Source of the DNA: a bacterium
GTDB lineage: Bacteria > Krumholzibacteriota > Krumholzibacteriia > LZORAL124-64-63
Direction: 5' to 3'
Assembly: GCA_020049465.1 (NCBI GenBank)
Contig: JAIFKS010000007.1
Location: 62,001-126,000 of the forward strand
DNA: 64,000 nt
Shown here one piece after another: positions 25,450 to 33,950 of this stretch. The notes under the pieces were generated by a model, which was not told the DNA's origin, did not search any database, and worked only from the letters and a program-made list of their open reading frames with translations. How positions within the stretch are numbered: position 1 is the stretch's first letter; each line of letters begins with the position of its first letter. Made by a program: the position numbers and the translations under genes.

Positions 25450-27630
25450 ATGCGACCGGTCCCGGTCTCGCGAGCGACATCCATCCTGCAGACCATCACC
25501 GTGGCGACCGTTCTGGCCGCCACCCTGATGCTCGCGTGGCATCCGCTCGAGGACCTCGACATCTGGTTCCATCACCGCGCCGGCCAGGAGATCCTGGCCA
25601 GCGGTCCCCTGCCGAACACCAATCAGTTCAGCTTCACCGAGCCGAACCACCCGTATCTCAACCACGAATGGTTGTTCCAGCTTCTGGTGAACGCCTGCGG
25701 ACCGCGCACGCCACCGCCGCTCATCGACGTGAGCGGGTGGAACCTGCTGCGCTGCGCGCTGGCCGGCGCCCTGATGGTGCTCCTCGTGGTCGGCGACGGA
25801 GGGCTGGCCCGACTGCGCGGCCGGAACTCGGCTCCGGCCGCCGGCGGCGCCGGACTGCTGCTGCTGGGTACGCTCGGGCTTCTCTGGCCCCGTCTCATGC
25901 TCCGGCCGGAACTGATCTCCTATATCGCGCTCGTGCTGCTCGTCCGCTGGACAGAAGCCCTGCGGCGAACCATCGGGCAGGACGGCGCGGCCGCTGTCCG
26001 CGGGCACCGACTCCTGGACCCGCGTTCGTCTGCCGGTCGCGTGGTGTGGTTGATCTGGCTGTGGGCGCAGATCCACGGCTTTTCCGCCGTGGCTCCGGTT
26101 GTCGTCGGCATCGGCCTTCTCGCGTTCGCTCCCGACGGTCCGCTCGGATGGCCCACGAAACACCTCTGGCGCGCGGCGGGCACGGTGGTAGCCGTCTCGC
26201 TGGCGGCGCTTCTGGCCACACCCAACGGCTGGCAGGGTCTGGTGTTCCCCGTGCGGGCCCTGGGGCAGTTCCGGGGAGAAGCCGCGGACCTGCGACGCAC
26301 GGTCGCCGAACTGGTGCCCCTGCTGCGCAGCCCCGACTCGTTGCAGGTCACGATCCTGCTGTTCAAAGCGAGCCTGGTCGCCGGCCTGGCCATGGCCGTG
26401 GTCAGTTGGCGCCGAATCGGTGCGCTGCGCCTGACTCTGTGGCTGGCCATGGCAGCCGCCGCCCTGGTCAGCCAGCGTGCGCTCGGCCCGTACGCGGTCG
26501 CGTTCGCTCTCCTCGGACTGCGCTCCGGCCTGCCGAAAATGCTGCAGCACCGCCTCCAGGTCGACAGCCGGTTGTCCGCTGCGCTGACTGTCGCCGGCGC
26601 CGCCGCCGTGCTGGTCCTGGGGACCTGGTGGATCGCCAACATCGCCAACGACCGTTTCTACCTCTCCGAAGGCGTGGGACGCCGATTCGGCTCAGGTGCG
26701 GCCACGGCTCAGTATCCGTTGACGGCCGCGGCGCAACTGGCCACGGCTCCGAACGCGCGGGTCTTCGCGAACCTCGGCGCCAGCGGACTGCTCCTGGGTA
26801 CGACCCGCGCCACGGTCTTCATCGATGGCCGTACCGAAGCGTATTCGTCTGCGCTGTGGCGCGAGTACCTGGACATCAAGGGCGCCGGCGATCGTGCCCT
26901 GGCTCTCCTGGACGCGCGCCGCGTCGAAGCGGTCTGTCTGGCCTCGCCCGGCGGATCATTCACCGCGCTCGCGGCGGACCTCCTCGCTTCGCACCGCTGG
27001 AATCTGGCCGTGGCCGAGGGCGCCGGTCTGCTCTTCCGGCGCGAGCACCTCGAGCCCGGGCCGGAGACGGCCCCGCGACAGGAAGCCGCCAAGCGCGACA
27101 TCCTGACCAAGGCGGCCCGCACCCAGGAGCAGGTCGCCGCCGCGCCGGGCCTCAGCACCGCACGCGCCGCGGACGCCCTCCTGGCGGCGGCCACGCTGCA
27201 CCGCCTGGCCGGAAACGGGGAAGCCCGGCGCTCCTGCCTGGAGCAGGCGCTCGCCCATTCGGCGCGGCATCCTCTGGCACACCACAATCTGGGCAACCTG
27301 CTGATGGCCGACGGCAGCTTCGATCGGGCCCTCGACCACTTCCGCGCCGCGGCCGACATCAACCCGCGGCTGGCCGGATCATGGCTCAACGGTGGTGTGT
27401 GCCTGATGCGCCTGAACCGCGCTTCGGAAGCCGCCTCGTGGTTCAGGAAAGCCGCCGGCCTGGATGCCGCATCCCCGGAAGCCTGGGCCAATCTGGCCGT
27501 CGCCCTCAAGGCAACAGGGGACACGACCGGCGCGATCCAAGCGATCGAACGCGCCCTGGCCCTGTCCCCCGGCAATGCCCGGCTGGTCGGCCTGCGCGAC
27601 AGCCTGCGCAGACAAGGACCACCTCAGTAG
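25450..27630 (+). CDS. Polytopic membrane protein with C-terminal TPR domain
   Basis: 726 residues. Roughly ten hydrophobic helices spread over residues 10-470; early on, a conserved-looking DLDIWFHHRAGQEIL and FSFTEPNHPYLNHEWLFQ recall GT-C/ArnT-like glycosyltransferases, where acidic residues in the first outer loop are catalytic. A soluble portion follows (FIDGRTEAYSS), then at least three TPR units (about 590-720: HPLAHHNLGNLLMADGSFDRAL and similar). Possibly a membrane glycosyltransferase or assembly factor; the sequence does not settle this. ATG 25450 has only a weak GGCGG site. Its end overlaps the convergent DUF4139 gene by 7 bases. Confidence 0.72.
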   Translation: MRPVPVSRATSILQTITVATVLAATLMLAWHPLEDLDIWFHHRAGQEILASGPLPNTNQFSFTEPNHPYLNHEWLFQLLVNACGPRTPPPLIDVSGWNLLRCALAGALMVLLVVGDGGLARLRGRNSAPAAGGAGLLLLGTLGLLWPRLMLRPELISYIALVLLVRWTEALRRTIGQDGAAAVRGHRLLDPRSSAGRVVWLIWLWAQIHGFSAVAPVVVGIGLLAFAPDGPLGWPTKHLWRAAGTVVAVSLAALLATPNGWQGLVFPVRALGQFRGEAADLRRTVAELVPLLRSPDSLQVTILLFKASLVAGLAMAVVSWRRIGALRLTLWLAMAAAALVSQRALGPYAVAFALLGLRSGLPKMLQHRLQVDSRLSAALTVAGAAAVLVLGTWWIANIANDRFYLSEGVGRRFGSGAATAQYPLTAAAQLATAPNARVFANLGASGLLLGTTRATVFIDGRTEAYSSALWREYLDIKGAGDRALALLDARRVEAVCLASPGGSFTALAADLLASHRWNLAVAEGAGLLFRREHLEPGPETAPRQEAAKRDILTKAARTQEQVAAAPGLSTARAADALLAAATLHRLAGNGEARRSCLEQALAHSARHPLAHHNLGNLLMADGSFDRALDHFRAAADINPRLAGSWLNGGVCLMRLNRASEAASWFRKAAGLDAASPEAWANLAVALKATGDTTGAIQAIERALALSPGNARLVGLRDSLRRQGPPQ

Positions 27631-29027
27631 CGCACGTCCACCGTGTAGGTCAGCACCGTCTGCCCGTTGGCCGCGACCGGCACGGTGAAGGCGAGCGTCG
27701 ACGCATCGATCTTGCGCGGCGGCAGCGACGAGGCATTGATCTCCCAGAATCCGCCCACCGGCTCGATGACCTCGACCGCGACTGCCTCGTTCTTGTGGTT
27801 GCGCAGGGTGATCGCGAAACTGTGCCGGTACAGATCGTCGGCCAGTTTGCGACTGTCCGTGCGCACCCGCTCGGCCTTGATGTCGAAGGCATTGCCGACG
27901 CGCAGTTCGACCGTCTCGTCGACCGGCGTGTGGCCGATGCGGTCCTCGCCCAGAAGCTGACGTCCACCCGCCGAGGAACGCCCATAGACCCGGACCACGC
28001 CGGCCGGCAGCGGCTTACCCAGCGCATTCTTCGCGGTGTTCTCCCAGCTGTAGGAGACTTCGACGTCCGGCTTGTCGTCCAGACGCCCCAGACCGCGGAA
28101 GAAATGCGTTTGTCCCGAGAGCCGGTAGTGGCGCTCCACCTTCAGGCCGGACGCATCGAAGAGCGCAATCTGCTTGATCTGGTTGTCCAGAAGCGTGGTC
28201 GGCCGTTGCAGCGTGTACAGATGGTAGTCGTAGAGCGACTCCTGCACGAAGCCGTCGGCGGCGCCCGACTTCATCACCCGCTCCATGGACATCAACATCG
28301 CCGGCTCGGGCCGCACCTGATTGACATCGCCGGCGACCAGCAGCAGGCGCGCGTTCGCGAACGAGCCGCCGCTCCGGTTGTCGACCGACACCCAGGCCTG
28401 CAAATCGGCGCGCTTGCCCGCTTCATCGAGTTGCAGCACGTAGTCGGCCTGCCACGACATCCCCTGCGTCACGTAAGACGCCTCGAGTTCGGCGGCGCCG
28501 CGACGGGCGCTGCGCGCCAGCCAGGCCAGCGTGGGGCGGTCGCGCAGATTCGCCGGCAACGCGGGCAGCGCCATCCTGCCGGGCACGTCGAACACGACTT
28601 CGCCCCCGACCCGGAACACGGGACCGCCGTTCATGCCCAGCAGCGTTCCCTGGATGCGCGAGCCGTCCTCCTGGATCCAGGCGATGTCCTGGCCGACATA
28701 TTTCTCGAGGATGCGCTCGCGCGACATCAGGTCGAACTCGTAGTTCTGCTCGAGCAGCTCAAAGCGACCGTCATTGCCGGCGGTCACCAGCAGCGTGACC
28801 GGATTGATCCGCGCCGGCACATCCCGGAACTCGATCCGGAACTCACCCTCGGGCATGTCCATGGCACGCGTCTCGCGGACCAGGGCCAGATCGTGATTGT
28901 AGACCGTGACATCGACACCCTTCCGGGCGCTTTCGCCGCTGACCACGGGACCCGGTTCGGCGGCGGCGGCGGCGGCGGCCGTCGCCAGCCCCAGGGCGCA
29001 CCCGAACACCGCTAATTTGCGCAACAT
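27624..29027 (-). CDS. Exported DUF4139 domain-containing protein
   Basis: 467 residues. Signal peptide of about 23 residues with a run of eight alanines (GLATAAAAAAAE). The body matches the DUF4139 family: VTVYNHDLALVRETR, RINPVTLLVTAG, SYVTQGMSWQADYVLQL, and the C-terminal mucoidy-inhibitor-like part LRNHKNEAVAVEVIEPV. These beta-rich proteins are periplasmic or surface-located with no assigned reaction. ATG 29027 has GGAGG eight bases upstream. The gene stands between convergent and divergent neighbours, so it is probably monocistronic. Confidence 0.8.
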   Translation of the reverse strand: MLRKLAVFGCALGLATAAAAAAAEPGPVVSGESARKGVDVTVYNHDLALVRETRAMDMPEGEFRIEFRDVPARINPVTLLVTAGNDGRFELLEQNYEFDLMSRERILEKYVGQDIAWIQEDGSRIQGTLLGMNGGPVFRVGGEVVFDVPGRMALPALPANLRDRPTLAWLARSARRGAAELEASYVTQGMSWQADYVLQLDEAGKRADLQAWVSVDNRSGGSFANARLLLVAGDVNQVRPEPAMLMSMERVMKSGAADGFVQESLYDYHLYTLQRPTTLLDNQIKQIALFDASGLKVERHYRLSGQTHFFRGLGRLDDKPDVEVSYSWENTAKNALGKPLPAGVVRVYGRSSAGGRQLLGEDRIGHTPVDETVELRVGNAFDIKAERVRTDSRKLADDLYRHSFAITLRNHKNEAVAVEVIEPVGGFWEINASSLPPRKIDASTLAFTVPVAANGQTVLTYTVDVRY

Positions 29028-29215
29028 GAGGCAAACCTCCTGAAAAAGCGGGCACCTGCCGGCGCCGGCGGACCATTCGGACGTAAAGTCGGGTCCCATT
29101 CCGTCGAAGATGGGGATGCCCGCAGATGATCATGCCGGACGCGCCGATCCGCAACCAGCGGGAATCGACAGCCGGTGAACAGCGGAACGCCTGGCGCGTT
29201 CCCGCGGAGGGTCCA

Positions 29216-29602
29216 GTGAGCCACGCCGTCCTGATCGTCGATGACGCTGAATTCATGCGCGCCATGCTGCGCGAGATCGTCCAGGACCTGGGCTGGTCGG
29301 TTGCCGGCGAAGCGGGCGACGGCGCCGAGGCCGTCGAGCTCCACGCCGTGCTGCAACCGGATCTTGTGCTGCTGGACATCACCATGCCCACCATGGACGG
29401 CAACGAGGCGCTGGCCGCGATCCTGGCCCGCGACCCCCAGGCCAAAGTCGTCATGATTACGGCGCTGGGACAAAAGGAGCAGGTGCTGGCGGCCATCAAG
29501 CTCGGCGCCCGCGATTTCATCATCAAGCCCTTCGACGCCGAGCGCGTCGCCGCCACGCTGACGCGTCTGCTGAGCGCCACGGAACCCGTCGGCGCGGCCT
29601 GA
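29216..29602 (+). CDS. Single-domain response regulator (CheY-like)
   Basis: 128 residues, a lone receiver domain: acidic pair Asp9-Asp10 (VLIVDDAEFMR), phospho-acceptor Asp54 in LVLLDITMPTMDG, Thr in VMITALG and Lys in FIIKPFD. No output domain, so it acts by protein-protein contact as CheY or a relay protein does. GTG 29216 is preceded by GGAGG six bases away; the open frame upstream lacks a ribosome site. The partner kinase could be the hybrid CheA at the left end, or a kinase outside the window. Confidence 0.93.
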   Translation: MSHAVLIVDDAEFMRAMLREIVQDLGWSVAGEAGDGAEAVELHAVLQPDLVLLDITMPTMDGNEALAAILARDPQAKVVMITALGQKEQVLAAIKLGARDFIIKPFDAERVAATLTRLLSATEPVGAA

Positions 29603-29644
29603 CCGGCACCATCCCTGACATTCGGAAGTCGGACGGAAGAGCGC

Positions 29645-30520
29645 TCAGGCGCTCCCGCGCTGCTCGCGGGCGGCGCGGGCCTGACTGTAATGCAGGCGGG
29701 CCTCCTGGGGCATGCCCAGGGCGTCGCAGGTCAGGGCCAGCTGGTAGTGCAGCCGGCCGTCTTCGGGTGTGAATTCAAGCGCCTGTTCGAGCGAGAGCCG
29801 GGCCTCTTCGTAGCGCTGGAGCTTGTGCAGACACGTCCCCAGATAGAAGGGCACGCGCACCAGACGGGGGTCCAGCCTCCAGGCCGCTTCGAACCGCCGG
29901 CAGGCGTCGGCGTACATCCCGCACTTCATCTGGCACAGGGCGGCGTAGTACTGGCCCCGCATGAATCCCGCATCGCAGGCAAGGGCGCGCTCGAAACACT
30001 CCAGGGCGCGGGTGTACTCGGAAGCGCCGTAGTGGACCAGACCAAGGTTGTGGTAACCCTCGGCGTCCGGTTCGATCGCGATGGCCGACTCGAAAGCCCG
30101 GATCGCCTCCTGCGAACGCCCGGCTTCGGCGTAGATGGCCCCAAGATTGTGGTAGGCGACCGCGCTGCCGCTGCCCTTCTGCGTCGATCGCTTGTACCAG
30201 AGAACCGCCTCGTCGCGCCGTCCCTGCCGGTCGCAGCAGACACCGAGGTTGGTCAGGTAGGCCGCCGCATCGGGCTGGAGTTCGACCGCCCGCCGCAGGG
30301 CCAGTTCCGCCTCGCCCGGCAGATCCAGCTTCAACAGCACGCAGCCCAGCCGGTACAGCCAGTCGTGCCGGCCGGCATCCAACTCCAGGGCCAGTTCATA
30401 GGCGCGCCGCGCCTCGTCGAGATGCCCGGCATTCTCTGCCTGGCGCCCATTCTCGAAGAGCGCGGCTCCGGCCGGGATCTCGTTGCCCTGGGGCATGCTG
30501 TCGTTATCACGGGGTGTCAT
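29645..30520 (-). CDS. Cytoplasmic tetratricopeptide repeat protein
   Basis: 291 residues made of about seven TPR units (for example LDEARRAYELALELDAG, YLTNLGVCCDRQGRRDEAVLWYK, AYHNLGAIYAEAGRSQEAIRAFE, and YHNLGLVHYGASEYTRALECFE). No signal peptide or membrane helix. TPR proteins are scaffolds. ATG 30520 has no ribosome site but sits 8 bases after a -10 element, so the mRNA appears leaderless. It follows the MglA-like gene in the same direction with an 82-base gap and its own promoter. Role unknown; context suggests the MglA-like module. Confidence 0.8.
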   Translation of the reverse strand: MTPRDNDSMPQGNEIPAGAALFENGRQAENAGHLDEARRAYELALELDAGRHDWLYRLGCVLLKLDLPGEAELALRRAVELQPDAAAYLTNLGVCCDRQGRRDEAVLWYKRSTQKGSGSAVAYHNLGAIYAEAGRSQEAIRAFESAIAIEPDAEGYHNLGLVHYGASEYTRALECFERALACDAGFMRGQYYAALCQMKCGMYADACRRFEAAWRLDPRLVRVPFYLGTCLHKLQRYEEARLSLEQALEFTPEDGRLHYQLALTCDALGMPQEARLHYSQARAAREQRGSA

Positions 30521-30527
30521 GGGCGGG

Positions 30528-30556
30528 AATCTAGCGGCACGGCGCGCTGAGGTCAA
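30528..30556 (-). promoter_or_regulatory. Sigma-70-type promoter giving a leaderless TPR mRNA
   Basis: TTGACC, 17 bases, TAGATT on the minus strand. The -10 ends 7 bases before the ATG at 30520, so transcription would begin at or next to the start codon. Confidence 0.65.
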
Positions 30557-30602
30557 TTGCCTTCGCGCCGGGAGGAATTCCGGATGGACGGGATCCCGCG
30601 GA

Positions 30603-31445
30603 TCAGAGCGGGGAGTCGTCGTCGATCTCGACTTCCAGCAGCAGACGGACCGGCGTCGAGCCTTCCAGCAAACGTCGCGGAATGCGCACCGGAACGATGA
30701 CGGTCGGCCTCAGTTCATGGTAGATCGCGTCGCTCAAGGCCCGTGTGCTGGCCCCGAACTCCGAACCCGGCAGGGGCGGTCCGTAATCCAGTCCGAGCGG
30801 GCTGGAAGGTTCCTTCCGCGCGGGCGCCGGCCGTTCCGGGGCCGCCGGCGGCGGCGGCGCCGAAGCCAGGGCGGCGGCGGCAGGGTTCGAAGCCAGGTGA
30901 TTGACCGTCAACCCGAGAATCGCCTTCAACGTCTCCCGGGCCCCGTCGCCGTTGGCGGCGTTGGCCGGAAACGACAGAAGTCCCCAGGGATTGAGCAGGC
31001 TCTCGAGGCGATCGACCGGCAGCGTGTCGGGCCGGTCGCGGCGGTTGTACTGGATGACGATCGGAATCCGCATCAGATCCAGATCCCACGACTCCAGGAA
31101 CGTCTTCAGCGATTCGAGGGCCGCCAGACTCTGGTCCAGCATCGCCGCGGACGAATCGACGACGAACACGACCCCGTCGAACGGTGGCCGCGGATCCCGT
31201 CCCGCCGAATGCAAACGCTCACGGCCCGCATCGACGGCCTGCACGAGCACCTGCCAGTCGCCCTGCGCCCCGTGCCGCACCCGGAACGCGATCTGCCGTT
31301 CCGGATCGTCGGTGGCCAGCGTCAGGCGCTGTTCCGGCGGGATCGATCGATGGATCACCCGCAGGTTGGCCCGCTTGCCGGCGCTGGCGGGCCCGTAATA
31401 GAGCACGCGGCATGTCCGGGTTGCTGTCAGCTGGGAGGTGCCCAC
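30603..31445 (-). CDS. MglA-like small GTPase homologue with degenerate nucleotide-binding motifs
   Basis: 280 residues. Residues 1 to about 190 follow the MglA/Arf-like fold: VLYYGPASAGKRANL (P-loop), FDGVVFVVDSS, LDLMRIPIVIQYNRRD (G4). In MglA these read roughly GPGLxGKTTNL and QYNKRD; here the Mg-binding Thr is Arg and the G4 Lys is Arg, and the G3 segment (VQAVDAGRERL) lacks the usual Pro-Gly. A Pro/Ala-rich linker and a C-terminal tail of about 60 residues follow. GTG 31445 has AAGGA 8 bases upstream. MglA sets cell polarity and drives motility in Myxococcus; here binding without hydrolysis is possible. Confidence 0.78.
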   Translation of the reverse strand: MGTSQLTATRTCRVLYYGPASAGKRANLRVIHRSIPPEQRLTLATDDPERQIAFRVRHGAQGDWQVLVQAVDAGRERLHSAGRDPRPPFDGVVFVVDSSAAMLDQSLAALESLKTFLESWDLDLMRIPIVIQYNRRDRPDTLPVDRLESLLNPWGLLSFPANAANGDGARETLKAILGLTVNHLASNPAAAALASAPPPPAAPERPAPARKEPSSPLGLDYGPPLPGSEFGASTRALSDAIYHELRPTVIVPVRIPRRLLEGSTPVRLLLEVEIDDDSPL

Positions 31446-31549
31446 GGCTTCCGTCCTTGCTCGTCGCCGGCTCAAGTCACCCACAAGCCGCCCGCTCGGG
31501 CGTGCGTGCGGTCATCGACCAGTTCCAAGCAAGGGATGTGCCACGAAAC

Positions 31550-31567
31550 GACAAGCATCTTCTTGTC
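31550..31567. promoter_or_regulatory. Inverted repeat, candidate enhancer site for a sigma-54 activator
   Basis: GACAAG-CATCTT-CTTGTC, a perfect 6-base inverted repeat with outer partial symmetry (AAC/ATT), about 34 bases upstream of the -24 element of the sigma-54 promoter at 31601. Confidence 0.45.
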
Positions 31568-31600
31568 ATTTCATCAGATCACGAGGCCTTGCGGGGAACA

Positions 31601-31615
31601 GGCAAGCATTTTGCA
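31601..31615 (+). promoter_or_regulatory. Sigma-54 (-24/-12) promoter
   Basis: GGCAA-GCATT-TTGCA: GG and GC separated by exactly 10 bases, TTGCA perfect, GGCA perfect. Predicted start near 31626, 73 bases before the ATG at 31699. Confidence 0.7.
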
Positions 31616-31698
31616 ACATCGCGGGGAAAGAACAGGGCAGTCCGGCACACCGACCGCCCCTTCCAGAGCGCGCAGAAACCACCGGGCGGGAGTCCTCC

Positions 31699-32139
31699 AT
31701 GACCACGAACACCGACAAGATCCTCAAGACCATGTTCGCGCGCCTGTTGCAGGTGGAGATCGAGGAGCCGTTGCTGCAAAAGCTGTGTGCGGTGATCGAC
31801 AGCGTCACCGAACGGGTGGGCGGCAATTTCGACCTGGAGACCGTCCAGGGCCAGAACACCTTCCGGGCACTGCTTTGCTCCATGGTGGTCCACGGCTGGG
31901 GCAACGGGATGCACCCCTACCACAATCCCCCGTCCAACCAGGACGGCAATCCGGTCGAGGTGCGCGTCAGCAAGGACATCCTGATGTCGATGCTCGACCT
32001 GCAGGCCCTGCGCTATGTCAAAAAGGACGCGCAGGGACGCGTCAAGCAGGCGCTGTTCGAACCGGATCACAATGCACGGGTGCGGCAGCAGATCGACGAT
32101 ATCCTGGCGGAAATCAGCCACGACAAGTGGAGTTCCTAG
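31699..32139 (+). CDS. Hypothetical cytoplasmic protein under sigma-54-type control
   Basis: 146 residues, no signal peptide, helical pattern, with a central MHPYHNPPSNQDGNP loop rich in Asn/Pro/His. I do not recognise a family. ATG 31699 follows GGGAG at seven bases. It is divergent from the MglA-like gene and precedes, on the opposite strand, the zinc-ribbon gene. The sigma-54-type promoter and upstream inverted repeat imply activator-dependent expression. The GTPase and zinc-ribbon neighbours suggest, but do not show, a shared process. Confidence 0.75.
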   Translation: MTTNTDKILKTMFARLLQVEIEEPLLQKLCAVIDSVTERVGGNFDLETVQGQNTFRALLCSMVVHGWGNGMHPYHNPPSNQDGNPVEVRVSKDILMSMLDLQALRYVKKDAQGRVKQALFEPDHNARVRQQIDDILAEISHDKWSS

Positions 32140-32212
32140 GCAGGGGCCGCCGTACTGCCGAATTCCGCGCCCCTCTCCCGGCCCGGTGCCGGCTCCGCAG
32201 TCCGAAACGAAA

Positions 32213-32245
32213 AACCGGCCGCGTCCCACGGGAACGCGGCCGGTT
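32213..32245 (-). terminator. Rho-independent terminator of the zinc-ribbon gene
   Basis: Arms AACCGGCCGCGT / ACGCGGCCGGTT (12 base pairs) followed on the minus strand by TTTTTCGTTT. It lies 21 bases past the zinc-ribbon stop and can also stop the convergent plus-strand gene. Confidence 0.85.
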
Positions 32246-32266
32246 GCGCATGGGCGGCGGCGGCGC

Positions 32267-32824
32267 CTAGAAGACGTTGCGGCCTTCGGCGAGGATCTCG
32301 TTCAGGGCATCCCGGAAGTACTCCGTGGATCCGGCCACCTCGGGCGTGACCTTTTCCTTGTACAGTTCCCAGGACTTCTTGATCTCCGGCCCCAGTGCGT
32401 CCAGCAAGTTGCCTTCGGCCAGGGCACGCTCGTAGACCTCGCGATTGTAGACCTTGATGTCGGAAACCAGCGCGCGCGCCAGCATCTCTTCCTTGCTGCG
32501 GCGGCGACGCGCGGCCGCCGGCTGGTCCATGACCGCGGTGCCGGCCGGAGCAGCCGAACGGACCACTTCGGCGGCGGGCGCACGGGTGGCGGCCGGCGCC
32601 GGCTGGTACCGCGGAGCGGACGGCATGGTATGCGTCGGCGTGGGCTCGGGGCGCGCGGGTTGACGGGTCTCGGCAACGGGAGCGACCGACTCCTCGGTGC
32701 GGGAAGTGCCATCCAGAACGAACACGCCCCGACATGCCGGGCAACGGACGCGGATCTTGCGGTGGGGAACACGGTCGGACTCCAACCGGTACCGCGCCTG
32801 GCAATCGGTGCACGTGGTGATCAT
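32267..32824 (-). CDS. MJ0042-type zinc-ribbon protein with conserved C-terminal helical domain
   Basis: 185 residues. The N-terminus is the MJ0042/zinc-ribbon fold: CTDC at 5-8, ARYRLESDRVP, and CPAC near 28 followed by GVFVL, giving four Cys ligands. A Pro/Ala/Thr-rich flexible linker (about 45-100) leads to RRRR and a helical C-terminal domain (LVSDIKVYNREVYERAL ... EIKKSWELYKEKV ... FRDALNEILAEG). ATG 32824 has AGGAG seven bases upstream. In Myxococcus the gliding protein GltJ uses a similar zinc ribbon to bind MglA; given the MglA-like neighbour a comparable contact is possible but unproven. Confidence 0.82.
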   Translation of the reverse strand: MITTCTDCQARYRLESDRVPHRKIRVRCPACRGVFVLDGTSRTEESVAPVAETRQPARPEPTPTHTMPSAPRYQPAPAATRAPAAEVVRSAAPAGTAVMDQPAAARRRRSKEEMLARALVSDIKVYNREVYERALAEGNLLDALGPEIKKSWELYKEKVTPEVAGSTEYFRDALNEILAEGRNVF

Positions 32825-32978
32825 GAACCCGCTCCTTTGGGTGGCTGAGAACCCATCACGATGCACGGTAGGTTTCGGCCGCGGGCGGCGGGCATTTAGC
32901 GGAGATTCGGCGGGAGCCGCGACGCCCGGCCGTCGCCGGCCCCGGAAGGCAGGGCACGCGACCGGCAGACGCCGGAAT

Positions 32979-33950
32979 TCAGGGTCGGTAGACCAGGTCC
33001 GTCACCAGGCGACCGACCTGGCCCAGGGTTGCCGCCGAGCACCTGTCCGGGGTGTCCCCGCTGGTGTGCCACTGCGGGTAGTCGAAGTCGATCAGGTCGA
33101 CCGCCGGGACGCCTGCGAGCAGGAACGGCACGTGGTCATCGTAGACCTGGCGGCCGGGCACCGCCTCGAAAACGGTCAGGCCCAGATCGGCGGCCCGCGC
33201 AAAGACGGCAGCCGTCCAGGCCGGGGCCAGTTCCAGCGAATAGCCCTCCTGCGGGATGCGGGCCCCGGCCTCGCCCACCATGTCCAGCAGGATCAGGCCC
33301 CGGGGGGTACCGGCCGAGAGCGGATGGCCGAAGTCGCCCATGGTGCCCACCAGATGCCGGCTGCCCAGGCAGAAGCCGGCCGCATCGTGCGCCTGGCCCG
33401 AATCCTCGGCGTCGAAGAACAGCAGATCGACGCCCTGCGGCGGCGGCGAGGAGCCGAACAGTTCGATCAGATGCAACAGCACGGCTGTTCCGCTGCCGCC
33501 GTCATTGGCTCCGGCGATCGGCAAATTCCGGCGACCAGGCGAGGCATCGCGGTCGGCCCAGGGTCGCGTGTCGAAATGCGCGCCCAGCCACAGGCGCTCG
33601 CCACCCGGCGGCCCTGCCGACACGACGATGTTGCAGGCTTCGATCGGCGTTCCGTCGGGGCCCAGCGGCACCTGGAAGCACAGAGGGATCGCCTGCAGCC
33701 CGGCGCCTTCGGCGGCCTTCATGATCATGCGGCGTACCGCAGCATTGCCGGACGATCCCGGCGTCCGGGGTCCCAGCGCACACTGTTCAACAATCAGTTC
33801 CAGCGCGCGCTCACCGGAGAAAGCGGGAATCGCGCCGGCCTCCACCGGAGCGGCCGCGAGCACCGTCCCGCCCGCCAGCAGGAACAACGTCACCGGAAGT
33901 GCCCGGAGCCGAAAGGGCCGGAGCCCCAACCCGATCCGACTAGAAGACAA
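32979..33950 (-). CDS. Exported M28-family zinc peptidase (or glutaminyl cyclase-like)
   Basis: 323 residues. Signal-like N-terminus (LRALPVTLFLLAGGTVLAAA). Zinc ligands as in M28: GAHFDTRPW (His, Asp), GANDGGSGTA (Asp), FFDAEDSG (Glu-Asp), LDMVG and a final PQWHTSGDTPD (His). The family holds aminopeptidases and glutaminyl cyclases; the W/H pattern near the end fits the latter too. Start chosen as TTG 33950 because GGAGG lies six bases upstream. It overlaps the sprA stop by 11 bases, so translation is coupled and the enzyme may act on surface or secreted proteins. Confidence 0.85.
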   Translation of the reverse strand: MSSSRIGLGLRPFRLRALPVTLFLLAGGTVLAAAPVEAGAIPAFSGERALELIVEQCALGPRTPGSSGNAAVRRMIMKAAEGAGLQAIPLCFQVPLGPDGTPIEACNIVVSAGPPGGERLWLGAHFDTRPWADRDASPGRRNLPIAGANDGGSGTAVLLHLIELFGSSPPPQGVDLLFFDAEDSGQAHDAAGFCLGSRHLVGTMGDFGHPLSAGTPRGLILLDMVGEAGARIPQEGYSLELAPAWTAAVFARAADLGLTVFEAVPGRQVYDDHVPFLLAGVPAVDLIDFDYPQWHTSGDTPDRCSAATLGQVGRLVTDLVYRP

